Shown: positions 15,025-15,557 of the stretch, piece after piece
Position numbering within the stretch: the stretch's first letter is position 1
How the letters are laid out: every line of letters begins with the position of its first letter
Assembly: GCA_035299065.1 (NCBI GenBank)
Contig: DATGXI010000088.1
Span: 1-15,557, forward strand
From: DASPJQ01 sp035299065
Lineage (GTDB): Bacteria; Bacteroidota; Bacteroidia; Flavobacteriales_D; UBA2798
Direction of reading: 5' to 3'
DNA length: 15,557 nucleotides
Translations under genes and position numbers: made by a program
Notes under the pieces: generated by a model
The model's database searches: none
Seen by the model: only the letters and a program-made list of their open reading frames with translations
Told to the model about the DNA's origin: nothing

Positions 15025-15118
15025 ATGTGCCGATGTGCCAATTGCTGATGAGTTAATTAAACGTTTTCAATTAGTTTACTGCGCATACCCACATCACCAC
15101 ATTTACACATCAGCTAAC
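15025..15118. repeat. Inverted arrays of ATGTG-containing octamers
   Basis: On the plus strand ATGTG occurs at 15025 and 15033 (period 8), then GCTGATGAG. On the minus strand the same word (CACAT on the plus strand at 15090, 15098 and 15106) recurs three times with exact period 8, next to GCTGATG. The two arms face each other around an AT-rich centre (15055-15085). The rest of the 211-base gap up to tatA shows no gene; a 60-codon frame at 15035-15217 has no recognisable protein character. Confidence 0.5.
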
Positions 15119-15219
15119 TGTATTTGTCATGAAAATGTCATGTGTCATTCAGCAGTACAATTCGTTGTTTTTTTTGGTGTGTTAAACGTTAAACTAAGCC
15201 ACACCCATAAAATTTGACG

Positions 15220-15227
15220 TATTTTTG
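15220..15227 (+). promoter_or_regulatory. Possible -7 element for tatA
   Basis: TATTTTTG is an exact TAnnTTTG match nine bases before the tatA start codon, which would leave a leader of only a few bases. There is no TTG at the -33 position, so this may be chance in AT-rich DNA. Confidence 0.25.
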
Positions 15228-15235
15228 AGCCTGAA

Positions 15236-15532
15236 ATGAGTTTTGGCGAAATATTCGTAATCCTGCTTTTCATTCTCCTTTTTTTTGGAAGTGAAAGTAT
15301 TCCTACCATGGCAAGAACATTGGGCAGGGGAATGCGTCAGATAAGGGATGCTACAAGCGAAATCAAGACAGAAATCAAGAAAAGTGCCGATAAAATAGGC
15401 GAGGATAGTGGTTTGAAGTCCATTACCAGTAATCTTACTAAAATTGGTGGTGAAGAGGAAGAAACCGAGGTGGTGAAACCGCCAAAACCCCAGGTGAGGC
15501 TTGACCAGATGATGGATGACGAGGAGGGATAG
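15236..15532 (+). CDS. tatA: Twin-arginine translocase subunit, TatA/TatE family
   Basis: This 98-residue protein has a single N-terminal membrane helix (GEIFVILLFILLFF, 4-17) followed by the FG hinge of the family and an amphipathic helix (SIPTMARTLGRGMRQIRDATSEIKTEIKKS). An acidic, proline-containing tail (EEEETEVVKPPKP) follows. TatA oligomers form the pore for folded proteins with twin-arginine signals, together with TatC, which is not in the window. It has the short length and single amphipathic helix of TatA; TatB is usually longer. The acidic residue near the start of the helix (E5) is seen in several Bacteroidota members and also in TatB, so a TatB-like role cannot be ruled out. It follows secDF on the same strand, but the terminator between them makes it a separate transcript. 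Confidence 0.92.
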   Translation: MSFGEIFVILLFILLFFGSESIPTMARTLGRGMRQIRDATSEIKTEIKKSADKIGEDSGLKSITSNLTKIGGEEEETEVVKPPKPQVRLDQMMDDEEG

Positions 15533-15557
15533 TTTCGAATCGCGAATTTCCAGTTTC

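Noticed and set aside
15035..15217. A 60-codon plus-strand frame in the secDF-tatA gap
   Set aside because: It spans the octamer repeats, has low-quality composition rich in H, C and Y, and starts right after a terminator; a repeat-derived open frame is more likely.
1..15557. CRISPR array, toxin-antitoxin pair, restriction system, prophage or insertion sequence
   Set aside because: No regular repeat-spacer pattern and no recognisable transposase, integrase, nuclease or toxin gene was seen; the reading is that of ordinary chromosomal DNA.

Overview
This is a chromosomal stretch from a member of the Bacteroidota. Three secreted proteins end in type A sorting domains of the type IX secretion system (T9SS). 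SecD and SecF are fused into one protein. The promoter-like sequences fit the Bacteroidota -7 consensus TAnnTTTG, and start codons mostly sit in A-rich leaders without a Shine-Dalgarno motif. The sequence does not allow placement below phylum. Thirteen complete genes and one partial gene fill the window. No gap exceeds 300 bases, and no tRNA, rRNA, transposase, phage gene or CRISPR array was found.

Left part (1-5352). The window opens inside the 3' end of an enolase-superfamily gene resembling L-Ala-D/L-Glu (dipeptide) epimerase, followed by a T9SS-secreted protein of unknown function. On the minus strand lies a rimB-rimK pair: a retropepsin-like DUF785 protease and the ribosomal protein S6 glutamate ligase, which together point to reversible poly-glutamylation of S6. 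Next come a small exported glucosaminidase-like murein hydrolase (+) and, convergent and overlapping it by 50 bp, an exported beta-lactamase-fold serine hydrolase. The hydrolase shares an ATGA overlap with an upstream gamma-carbonic-anhydrase-like (PaaY/CaiE type) hexapeptide protein. The epimerase, glucosaminidase and serine hydrolase may all touch the cell wall.

Middle part (5470-11663), all on the minus strand. A compact three-gene unit encodes exported proteins: a 414-residue protein with a possible transglutaminase-like Cys-His-Asp triad, a 281-residue protein of unknown function, and a short SprB-repeat protein with a T9SS tail. A palindromic intergenic element separates it from a two-gene unit of OsmC peroxidase and a DUF6265 lipoprotein. 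Upstream of that is a large VCBS/FG-GAP beta-propeller with a T9SS tail and its own intrinsic terminator.

Right part (11664-15557), plus strand. A well-formed Bacteroidota promoter drives secDF, which ends at a strong terminator, followed by a TatA-type translocase subunit. Two inner-membrane export components thus sit together, beside many exported proteins.

The least ordinary items are the candidate cysteine enzyme and its operon, a roughly 60-residue DTT-rich disordered insertion in the SecD periplasmic domain, and degenerate 7-8 bp period repeats and palindromes in four separate intergenic sites. I found no clear-cut new defence or mobile system.
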